From Pachyseris speciosa (Eukaryota > Cnidaria > Anthozoa > Scleractinia > Pachyseridae), in contig JAEMWC010000998.1 in NCBI GenBank assembly GCA_016490735.1, positions 90,001-154,000 of the forward strand: 64,000 nt of DNA. The letters run 5' to 3'. Below, piece after piece: positions 22,771 through 33,088 of the stretch. Made by a program: the position numbers and the translations under genes. Position 1 is the stretch's first letter. Every line of letters starts with the position of its first letter. A model generated the notes under the pieces. That model saw nothing but the letters and a program-made list of their open reading frames with translations. It had not been told where the DNA came from and made no database searches.

Positions 22771-23297
22771 GTGCCCCTAACCCCAAAATTTTTTTGGCCT
22801 AAATAAATCTACTTATCATTCGGAGTATTTCGGCGAAAGAATTATTGGATTTGGTTGAATCCTCGATTTTTTATGGTCAGCCAAAGTCTCATTCAATTTG
22901 TTGCACGGCCGAGTAAAAGGGAGTCTGGGTCCAAAGAGGTTGGTGACGTCATCCCGCGAACGATTGAAAGATAGCGTCTTAGTCAATCTCTGTTTTTGCA
23001 AGCGTTTGTTGGGGTCATCGAAGCACATATTGGAGGGTAAAAGCCTGGCAGTAGTCAAAATTGTGTTGGAATCTTGTCCTCCTCGTCCTCGGAGTCAGCG
23101 TCAGGCTATGTGTAGGGTGAATGCCAAATTAACTTCATTTCTGAAGTGGAACTAGTACTGACAGAATCGGCGAGGAGCCCGAAGGAGCCTCATAATTATG
23201 AAGACCAGGAATGGACAGCAAGATTCCTGAGATTCGTGGAAGAAGGGAAGACGAAAAAGATTAACTTCGTTTAGTATAGGTAATCACATGATTTCGA

Positions 23298-23333
<36 letters not shown>

Positions 23334-25487
23334 TCAAAGACTCAACGAAGCTAAGGTGAATCAAAACAACAGTTTTCTCAATGTTTTTACAGCGTTTTTA
23401 GCTGTAAAAACTGGCTAAACAATTACAGGCTATAGCTATAAGGCTACTTTGTTTGCTAAGTGTCTATCAAGCGCTGTAATCATTACCTTCAGGCTTTCTA
23501 GTTCGTTATCTTCGCCTTGTTTGTCCTTGTTTGCTTGTTTATTAATCTCGGCGTCACTCCAGTGTGGTGTTGAATTCAACGGACTCATAATTCCAATTAC
23601 GTCGGTAATTCCCTTCTCTGGACACCACTGTTTCCAAACAGACAGCTAAAACACAGTGCTTTTCGCAGCCTTTTCTCCTTTTTAGAGCTGTTTTGCAGCT
23701 TCTTTGCTGTTATTGTGGTCACGAAGAAAGAAAACCTGCTCAAAAAGCCAGCCATTGTTTTCGCTGGCAAAGTCGCTTGCAGCTCTTCAGACTTTGCGCC
23801 ATTCAAAGGCTGCGTTTGATTGGCTCAATTTGAGTTCCTTTGTTAATGAACCAATCAGAATCGTCTGTTGTTCACCTCTATTTTTTGCGCTGAATTACCT
23901 TTTTTCTGCATCGTGTTTCCTAAAAACTGCATTTCTCTTAGCCAATCAGAATCGAGAAATTTTTTCATGTATATTATTATAAGTGTTATCTGTCGTACCT
24001 CGTGGTTCTGTGTACGCCAGCTGGTGAGCAACAGCTTTGCTTTAAACATCTCAATCGTGAACGACCGAGTACCCGTTCATCGGCAACGGAAATCATGCAG
24101 CGGTTTGAAAACAATTGTTATTTTATATAAACGGCGCACATCCGACTTTATATCGGTATTTTTAAACGAACATCGGCAATTAATTGTGGAAGTGCCTATT
24201 CATGGGAGAATCTTTATTTATGGCATCTATTCAAAGAAGGCAAAGGTAGATTTGACAAGAGAAAAGGAAAGTGAGCGCAGTCGACGCGAATTACGTGACT
24301 TGAGGATTAGCTGAACTTCTAGTTATCCTCAGGCAGTACTGTGAACGAAGTCAAGGCAAGGTAAAATAAAATAAATATAGCTTACTGCAATTAAAATTTG
24401 AGGCTACGTATCCGTCTAAAGTTGGTTAGAAATAAGCCAACGCAACTTTGCGATGCGAGAATAATTTGCATATACCCGATGTAAACAAACTGACACAAAT
24501 TTACACGCGATTGGATATATTTTATTACATCTAGCTCCATTTGAACATGAAGTTCGAGTGGCACCATCGTCTAAATCAACTGAATTCGGTGAAATTAATC
24601 AATTTGATTTGTAAACACTGCAAGTTTTCTTAGCAGTCTACAATGTATTGATCAGTGACATGGGCTTCTGTTAGCGAATTAGTATATTTTGATTGTTGTT
24701 GGAAACCGGTTTTAATAGAGCGCTTGTGTCGAAGACTGTAGGACTCATGAAAGCCGAAACATGTAAAGGAAGTTAGATTGATGAGGTTTTCGTAAAGGTA
24801 CATATCGAGGAACAATTATTTTAGCTGCCATTACATTCGATTTCTGGACTACTTTGTGTCGCTGCGGTGAAATCCTTCGTGTATCCGATACGCAGCGTAC
24901 CGAATATCACGATACCTTGAAAACATGGTACACGCTCATGTTTGGGTTGCATCACTATAAAATAAACGAGTTTTAAAGAGGGGATCTATTCACTGAAGGG
25001 ACTCATTGGAATTTTCTGTTTTTACCGCATAAAAGGGTATAAAATGCTTGTGAGATCAGCCGATGGGAATATGTTTATTTCAGGAACAGCCGGTCTGTTT
25101 TTGGTTCATTCGTTTGAAAAACAGCAAATCTTCTCTTAGGAGAGAAATGTTACATGTGACAATACTATGAATATAAATTATCGGTTAAAATCATGTCTTA
25201 TTTGCCCTCAGAGTTAGAATTATTGAGCTTCCTTCAAAGAACTTTTTAAGCGCAACAGACTGCCGTTCCCGGGATGACGTCATGCAAGCGCTGAACCCAT
25301 TCTCGCCATAACTCGGTCGTGAAACAAAATGGCGGCGTTTTTAGTCTTAATTTCGAGACTTTACCGGGGCACAGAAAAGCGAAGATTCAACCGAATCAAA
25401 AAATTTTTTCACGGTTGTGCTTCTAATTCAGAGCCGAATCATTTAAGATGAAAACTTTTTTGGGGGGCTAGGGGCACCTTAAACAAA
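22771..25487. mobile_element. Large repeat bounded by diverged inverted ends
   Basis: Left end gtgcccctaaccccaaaatt and right end (reverse complement) gtgcccctagccccccaaaa are similar, and similarity continues inward with tggttgaatcctcgattttt on the left against its relative on the right. Both arms contain a 'gacgtcatccc' motif. The 2.7-kb interior has no recognised coding frame. This may be a non-autonomous transposon or two inverted copies of one repeat lying near each other. Confidence 0.4.
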
Positions 25488-25489
25488 AT

Positions 25490-27160
25490 AAAAAGAGGAG
25501 CGAATGTCCAGTTTATGTGGAAGCTGCGGTGAATCTACGAAGAGGCCAGGCGAAATATTCTGTGTTGTAGTTTCAGTAGTCTTGCAGTAGTAATGTACCC
25601 TCTCTGACACCCGGGCTAAGAATTCATAAATCGTTCAGTTATACAATTAATAGGACTTGTATTGTGAGTGATCAAATAAAATCCAAACCAATAATAATCG
25701 ATTAATTTTTATCGAGAATTTCCTCTAGGAAAGGAAAGGGAACAGGGAAAACGGGCGTGTGCGCAAGCTATTGAGATGTTTTGCAGATAATTTGCATATT
25801 AATTAGGCTGCAGGCGCTCCCTTTTCCGTTCATCCCGTCGCGTTCCGCGCTCTCTCCCCTCGCTTCGCGCGCGGCCGCTTTCCCCTTTCCCTTTCCCTTT
25901 CTAGCGCCTGCCGCGTAGGTTAATCCTCCCCCCCCCCTCACCCCGCGAAAGTTCCACTTTTGTCTTCAAATTACCGAAGGCTCGGCACTGTATGAGCTAC
26001 GGTTGTGAACGGACCAGTGAGTTGTCCGTCAGTTTACGCACAGAAACCGTGCTGGGAAACAAATGAGAAGAAAGAAGCTTCCGAAGAACTCCATCGACCA
26101 TGTAAACGTGAAATTTAATCTTCTGCAGATTTTTTATGAATTCGTAAAGAGTCCTCTCTGACCAACCATGGCAGTTGCAAATTCGAACGTTGGTAAGCTT
26201 GCAGGATCCTCACAAAAAGGCTAAATAGCTATTTCATTGTTTATCCGTCATCGCCTTGGGTTGAATTATCAGTTCCCCAGCAGTCTGCTCGGGGCTCGGG
26301 GTACAGCTGATCATGAATTCACAGCTTGGTCGGCGTCACGCGTCGCGAGCTCACTTATTCTGGTAATTTCAACCGAAAAAATACATTAATCTTCGTGGTT
26401 TGATTACATACGGGTACTGGTTTTTTTCGTATCTACGAGGAAGAAAGCCAACTTTGCCTGTTGCACACTGATTCAAATTGTGTATAGCTATATAACTTCT
26501 ATCATTTCGTTTTCTATAGTTTCATTTTTTTTCTTTTACTTCTTCTTTGTACCTGAATAGTGTGAATAAAAGATTGTTGTTGTTGTTGTTCTCATCAGGA
26601 AAGAAGGCGAAAGAAAGAAAGTTAATACAAATCTTTGCTTGCATGGTTGTTGTTGCAGCAGGAAATCGAATTCAAAGATATCAATGGTGCAGTTTCAATA
26701 AAATACATCACTGCAGGTTTCAGGCCGATAAGATAAGAAAAGTTCTTTATTGACTTTTTTACACACTGAAAAGTAAATATAGCTCTTGGTTGTTGCCTCA
26801 TTGCCATCTGCCGCTTAGCGTTGACGCTCAGTCGAAAGATTTGAGTTATTCGTTTTCAAAGATATTGTAAAATCATTATAGTGATATTTAAACTCTTGTT
26901 CGGGAGATAATGCGTGACAGCGTATCGACTGCATAAGTAGAACTAATATCGACGTTATTAAAACTGGAAGGTCATTACTGTTGGAATGGGTTGGACTTAG
27001 CCGTCGGAAATGAAAGGGCTGATAACACGCTTCCCTAAAAAACACACACGCTGTTTTCTGATAAAACCACTTCATAATATAGCCGTTGTTGTCATATGTA
27101 GAAACTTCATTGGCTGAGAGGCTGGTTTTCTCCCGTCACCAATAACAACTAAAGGCAATA
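25490..27160. other. Intergenic, no gene recognised
   Basis: Holds a pyrimidine-rich, CpG-rich stretch (25800-25925, ccctttccctttcccttt) and otherwise AT-rich sequence without supported genes. Confidence 0.4.
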
Positions 27161-27286
27161 AAAGGGATATATTTTTAGTCGAATTCATAATTGCATTGAG
27201 ATTGTAAACAAACACAAGGCATATCTCTTTCTTGTTTTAATATAATACAATTTTCAAAGCATCTCGGTTTCGGCACATGTTGCAAA

Positions 27287-28204
27287 ATGGACAACATCAC
27301 CTCGGAGAGAAATGAATCCAAGCTGAGGGAGTATGAACACATTGTTCTTCTGGCTAATGGATGTTTCTCGCTGGCGCTTTCAGTGTCGACTTTTACAGTA
27401 AACATAATTTTGATCGTGGCAACAGCCAGGAGTCATATTCGCTTCAACAAAATAATCAATAAACTCCAGGAAGCCTTCTTCTGGATCAACCTTGTGGCCA
27501 GCGTGGTTTTTCTTCCTTACTTTGGAATCGCCGAAATTTTATACGGATTGCAAATCACCAAGAAAGCTTTCTCATTTCCAAGCTACTTGTCTTTCACTTA
27601 TATCTTTTTTGCCCAGTCAAACATGAAACTGGCGCTTTTGATCACAGTTGAGCGGAGTTCGGCGTTTATATTTCCTCTTTTTCATCGCCGAGAAATGACA
27701 AAAACTAAAGTGATGATCACGTTGATACTGACAGACTCATTTGCGCTGTTTTGCTCCTTCTTGCAATTCACTGGGATAAATGAAACTGTGTTCTTCAGGA
27801 TTTACATCCATATCTTTATTTCAGTGCCGATTTGTGTCATATTTATTTTGGTGGTCCTTACTTTCTGGAACATTAGGAGTAGGAACAGGGTCGTGAGCGG
27901 AGAAATTCCTCAATCCACGGAACAGTTACAATTTCGCAGAAAACGAAATGCAAGAACAGCGAGAAAATACGTGGCTGTTGTTTCGCTTTTCATGGTGCCG
28001 ATGAATCTATGCATTTTACCTTGGTATATTACGAAAGTTTTCGCGCCGGAGGGCAAGAACCCCCATCATATAACAGGTGCAGAGTTTCTTTTACAACAAC
28101 TCTCTGTATCGCTGTTGTTTGTACCACATGTTGTTGGCCCAATCATCGTAGCGTTTCGCTTTGAAGAATATTTCATTGCAGTTAAACGTCTGTTACGAAG
28201 ATGA
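27287..28204 (+). CDS. Single-exon class A (rhodopsin-like) GPCR, orphan
   Basis: A 305-aa intact frame with seven hydrophobic segments at about residues 20-45, 64-88, 97-122, 138-158, 168-195, 232-255 and 268-292. The short amino end has two N-glycosylation sequons (N3-I-T, N9-E-S). After segment 3 the ionic-lock triplet reads ERS instead of DRY. Loop 3 is basic (QFRRKRNARTARKY). The helix 6 CWxP and helix 7 NPxxY motifs are not recognisable (VVGPIIVAF stands where NPxxY belongs), and the usual Cys at the top of helix 3 is not obvious. It should sit in the plasma membrane and couple to G proteins, but ligand and subfamily are unknown. An AT-rich gatatattttt lies about 115 bp upstream of the ATG. 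Such divergent intronless receptors are numerous in cnidarians. Confidence 0.8.
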   Translation: MDNITSERNESKLREYEHIVLLANGCFSLALSVSTFTVNIILIVATARSHIRFNKIINKLQEAFFWINLVASVVFLPYFGIAEILYGLQITKKAFSFPSYLSFTYIFFAQSNMKLALLITVERSSAFIFPLFHRREMTKTKVMITLILTDSFALFCSFLQFTGINETVFFRIYIHIFISVPICVIFILVVLTFWNIRSRNRVVSGEIPQSTEQLQFRRKRNARTARKYVAVVSLFMVPMNLCILPWYITKVFAPEGKNPHHITGAEFLLQQLSVSLLFVPHVVGPIIVAFRFEEYFIAVKRLLRR

Positions 28205-28915
28205 ATAAAAGTAATTTACATTTTTGAAGTAAGAAATCAGAAATTAATATATTCAAACCATTAATAATTTTGAAAAAAGTAATCACAAGTACGATCTCAT
28301 ATTTGATTTAATTTCCTGTTGTAAATCTTAAGCTATTAGGAATCAAATTCTATTTGCTCTGAGACACATTCGAGGTCTTGAGGTATTGTCAGCGAATTAT
28401 CTCTTGCTGAGACAAAAAAGCAAGCTAGCGGACAACAAGCAATACAGCGTGGAAGTAAGGTTAGCCATTTTATTAAGAATTTGACAGTATTTTTGCTTTC
28501 CAAGACTGATCTTAAATATTCCCATACAAACTCTTATAATTTTGCCATGACCGTTATTACGCAAGATGATCATCACACCGAAGGAGCTTGGGCTGCCTGT
28601 GGTACACAGAACAAGGAATTCGGCGCTGCTTTGCAGCCTTTACTAACCGGGATTAATTTCAACGTCGACGTAGGCTACTGTGGGGCTTGATCTCGGCTTT
28701 CCATTCAACTAGATTTTTGCCTTTTTATTTTGGGGATGTTGTTATATATCATATGTCATTATGTAACGTCACACTTGAATAGCTAAGCACATGACACACT
28801 AAACTCGGATCGTTTCGTAGGGTCAACCTCTCGATTTCAAGAGATCTTTTTATTGTTTTGCTTGTCTCTTGAATAAAGTTTTATGATTTGTTTTGTGATT
28901 TTTTATTATAACATG
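28205..28915. other. Intergenic downstream of the GPCR
   Basis: AT-rich with no supported feature; gaataaaag directly after the GPCR stop (28203 onward) could serve as a polyadenylation signal. Confidence 0.35.
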
Positions 28916-28939
28916 ATAGAAATGCATGAAACCCCAAAT

Positions 28940-29071
28940 GGAAACTCGGAAAAAAATCCGAGTTCCAGATGGGATTTGAACCCACGACCCTCCGCGATCT
29001 AGACGGACATAAAATATTGGCGCAAGGAAAGCCATGCGTAGTAGTTCAATACCAGTAAAAAAAAAAAAAAA
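28940..29071 (-). repeat. tRNA-Arg-like SINE remnant with adjoining poly-A
   Basis: On the minus strand the sequence ctagatcgcggagggtcgtg followed by ggttcaaatccca is a good anticodon-arm to T-arm of an Arg(TCT)-type tRNA, then ctggaactcgg and a small ccgagtttcc hairpin. The 5' half of the tRNA is missing. On the plus strand a run of about 15 A follows at 29057-29071. Confidence 0.5.
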
Positions 29072-29830
29072 TTAATCGCGGAGCTCCCCTTTTAGGCTTG
29101 GCTAATTCTATATATTAACGGTATTAGAGCAAGAGAGGGTGAGAGCTTGGTTTTCACATCGGGGAAGATTATAAGAAGCTTGGAAAAACTGTTTCGGATA
29201 CTTAATTAAAAATCATTGATACGTTTGAGCAGCGATGTTTTCCATGAGCTCGACTTGAGTGCGATTACAGCAAATTGACTTGTCTGAGTCAAAATATAGG
29301 GCATTGAAAAGAAGACAAGTTAAACAAGAATGCAAAAAAAAAAATGAAAACATAGCAAAAAGGCAAACACTAATGATTTCCTCTAAAGACAATTTTATTA
29401 TCGTGTTGCGATGCTATGATACAAAGTGAGAACAGTCTTAAAAGTCTATCTCCTAGTGCCAGAATGGATAGACATTTTTACGTTTCTTTTGAAACATAAT
29501 GATCATCCCGTGAATGGAGCTGAAATAAAAGAGTAATATAAATATCAGTTTGGTTACCAACATTCTTTAGGAGAGAGATTAGACGTAAGGAAATTGCTAC
29601 TTTACACGTTAAAAGAAACTGGGCTAGAGCTCCACATATCTTGTATACTAAGGACAAACCAGCAATGCCATGGTACTAAATAGATTGACTCTCATAATGA
29701 AGTAAAGTCTATTTTATTATTCTGTTTTTATTTTTTTTATTTTATTTACGACATTTTGAGCGATGACAAAACCAGGGAGAAGAAAGGAATAGGACACGAG
29801 GTCCTTTACAAAGCCAAAGTGTCCTGGTCA
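29072..29830. other. Intergenic, nothing recognised
   Basis: AT-rich sequence with no frame, RNA or repeat that I can support. Confidence 0.35.
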
Positions 29831-29844
29831 GCGGTGGAAAGACA

Positions 29845-29992
29845 GTATCATCACCATCACCATCACCATCACCGTCAATATCATCATCATCATCATCGTC
29901 ATCATCGTCATCGTCGTCGTCGTCGCTGTCGTCATGTTCACCTTATCATCATTATTTTCAACGTTGTCATCGTCGTCGTCGTCGTCGGTACC
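29845..29992 (-). repeat. (GAY)n tract, possible relic of a polyaspartate exon
   Basis: On the minus strand this is an imperfect GAT/GAC triplet array like those coding the acidic loops of the neighbouring CUB gene. It lies about 400 bp beyond that gene's last exon. One frame begins with seven Asp and then slips into ACG/ATG triplets. No CUB sequence flanks it, so it could be a relic of a third CUB unit or just a microsatellite. Confidence 0.5.
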
Positions 29993-30394
29993 ATTTACTT
30001 TCTTTTTCTCATCAATTTATAATTCTCTTTTTTATTATAGCTGAAGCTTTTGTAGAAATATACTCGCAAGGTGGTATTGATACTACGCCCAAACGAATTA
30101 CCCAATTGTAAATGGCTCTACGCGCCCAGTGGTAATTCAAAATCCCAAGGAGACAAAGTTTTGATTTTGGCCCAAAAATTTTACTCGGTTCACTAACAAT
30201 TATTCACCGAAGTCGAGATGAATAGAACCTGCTATTCACCTCCGAGGTAGCCAATCAGAATTCACGGAAAGCACTATTCAATTTTGTGGTATTTACTAAA
30301 TATAATTATTTGCTGGTGGACATCTAGGAATTAAAGATATAATCTTATTGAGTTCGTGCATCGCCAATAATGATTGATAACCCACCGATAACAT

Positions 30395-30411
30395 TTAGTG
30401 CTTCCCGAATA
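30395..30411 (-). CDS. Exon 8 (terminal micro-exon) of minus-strand CUB gene
   Basis: After acceptor ctcttacag, 17 nt complete codon G|TA and add FGKH then TAA, giving ...SPVFGKH. The plus-strand paralogue ends GGLFGK from a 20-nt last exon. The shared FGK ending is the main support; the 174-bp intron before it is otherwise unremarkable. A tttatt at 30031-30036 (AATAAA on the minus strand) may be the polyadenylation signal. Confidence 0.65.
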
Positions 30412-30818
30412 CTGTAAGAGCTTACCCTAACGCTTGTATGAAAGTTGTCATTTGGACTAGAGGAACTGAGCCACTGATTTGTATCTTTCTCTATGAGATA
30501 GATTAAGTTTCGATCTGAATTGTACGAGTTGAACATCGGTTTTAGAAAATACTGCGTATTATGAATGATATATGAAGCAAATTACCTGGTGACAATTGGT
30601 AGACTCCATCAAATCCCCTTCTGGTTATACGGTGATCAGATCTGAAGATTATCGTTATCATTTCGCCTGTCCCTCGGATGCAAACTCGTTTGACGTACGG
30701 CGAGCCAAAGAACTGCCTCATCGCGCGACCAGTGCGGTGACCACGAAAACCAAATATTTTTTGCCATTTGGGTTTGTCATCATCATCGCCATCATCACCG
30801 TCGTCACCATCATCACAA

Positions 30819-30850
<32 letters not shown>

Positions 30851-33043
30851 ATCGTCGCAATCATCATCATCGTCGTCTACATCGTCACGGCCATACACAC
30901 CACTCAAGCGCCGTATTGGACGCCATCCTCGGAGGAACTGAAGGTAATCGCGGCTGTGGAATATATGACATCGAAAAAAGTTTGAAAATCCAGTGTGTCA
31001 AATTAAAATTCATTGAAAACAGTTAGCATTTGAACTTCAGCGTTGTGGTTTATCGGTACTGGGAACTCTCACTCATTTATCTCAGAGTTAACCTAATCAA
31101 GTTATAATTTTGGAAGATCGTATTACATATAGAGGCGGAGAGTAAAGAAATGCAGTACAATTTTAAAATGAAAAACAAATACCTTACGACCATACATGCG
31201 TGTTCATGTAAAAAGCTAGGTAATCAGCTGAGTGTTAGAAACCATGGAAAGAGTGAATATTACCAGAAAAGTTTTCTAATATCGACATAACTCACTTATT
31301 GAATTGAGGTGGCACCTACTTTCCTCCGTTTTCACGGCCTTTCTCCAAATATAAGTGCTAACTATGTCTAACTACACTTTTACCCACTGAAAAGGCCATG
31401 GTTTTGACACAGACTCTCGATCGCGAGAAAAATATATACATTTTTTTTATTTAAACAAATTTTTTTTTCGGCATTTGCTCTAAGAGCACATAGTGCTCGT
31501 CAAGAGAGCTAACGCCCTTTACATTGTTGAATGCTCGTAAGAATTAAAAATGTTAGTGAATGCTCGAAATACAGATTGATTCTCAAACACTATTCGATCA
31601 GCTTACCAGCGTTCAGTCTCAAAAGTCGTAAAGTCCAACACAAGAGATGATCCAAGTGGCACGGTGATGGTCCACCTGCCATCAGCATTGTTTGGGTAGC
31701 TCATAGGAAACCCAGGGGATGTAAGTCTGCCTGTTGGAATCATCAGTGGTCCTCCGAAAGGAACTAAAGTGGGAAAAACACTTGGTTGTTCACTACTAAT
31801 CGCCTGTGAAGACTGATTGCGTTTTCAATAGAGCCTCGCTGCTTTTGGGGTGGCTGCGGGATGCATTTATAACCGGTTTTCATCCGAATCGACTGCCACT
31901 AACATAAAATTGTTTTGTTGCTGATTCTTTGTTTTCTTTTATTGTACCTAGAGTAATGTCAAATTAGTTTTAGGTGCCCTTTCTATTATATATAGGTATG
32001 ATAACCAGTTAATATGTTTACCCAAAGTATCCTTCGATAGCATGAAATGATTTATTTGTCTTCAAGACGTTCGTTTAAGCATGTCTAACATAAAATGAAC
32101 TTGGAAAGCAACTAAATACAAGCAGCAATTTTCATTTGGAGCAAAATAGTCTCAAAACCAAGTCAGTTCTCTTCAGTGGATTCCCGCCAGTGGGGTGTTA
32201 CGGTGTCATTCAAGTTTTTGTGATGCAAAGATGTAGAGGCAATGTTTCCATAGACGAATTTTTAAATTAAAAAATAATAATAATAATAATAATCGGAACT
32301 GAAGCACTTATTTTTACAGCCCAAGAACAGGCACTGAGAACGAATTATGTCAAGTTCAACATCGACAAGTCAGTGGATTCCCCACTTTGTAGATTGTGTG
32401 GCGAGAAGGGTGAATCAATAAACCACATTATTAGTGAATGTAGCAAACTAGCGCAGAAAGAGTACAAGAGAAGGCACAACAATATTTCCAGATTGGTGCA
32501 CTGGAAACTCTGTTGTAAGTACGATATAAACAGAAGTGAGAAATGGTATGAAAACCAACCAGAAGGGGTTGTAGAAAACGAAAGTTATAAGATCTTGTGG
32601 GACATGACCACTCAGTGTGACCATATCATCGCAGCCAGAAAACCAGACATTGTTGTCGTAGAAAAGGAAAATAATAAGGCAATCATTGTGGATATTGCGT
32701 CACCATGGGACCACAGGGTGCATGAGAAGGAAGGAGAAAAAGTTGAGAAATACCAGGATCTAAAGAGAGAAATTAAGAATTTATGGCGGGTGAGACACGT
32801 AGAAGTGGTACCGATAGTTGTTGGCGCACTTGGATGGATGGATGGCTTGCGAAGCTAGGAATTGCTATCAAGACAGGACTCCTGCAGAAAGCAACCTTGC
32901 TAGGAACAGCAAGGATTCTGAGAAAGGTTCTTGAAAATTAAACAAGAAGGAATGACGCAAAGGACCTTTGGCCATTGGCTATGGCTTGCTTCTTTGGTGT
33001 AAATGCGGCATAACATCTGCCAGAGCGTAAGCGTCATGAGAAG

Positions 33044-33088
<45 letters not shown>

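Noticed and set aside
29756..30022. Plus-strand frame rich in histidine and arginine (poly-His)
   Set aside because: It is the antisense reading of a GAT/GAC triplet array; no family, start context or splice support.
30596..30985. Plus-strand frame with a long Ile/Val-rich segment resembling a membrane helix
   Set aside because: Antisense of the polyaspartate exon of the minus CUB gene (GAY read as ATC/GTC). The same applies to the Ile/Val frames at 33235-33456 (plus) and at 52782-53069 and 54123-54464 (minus).
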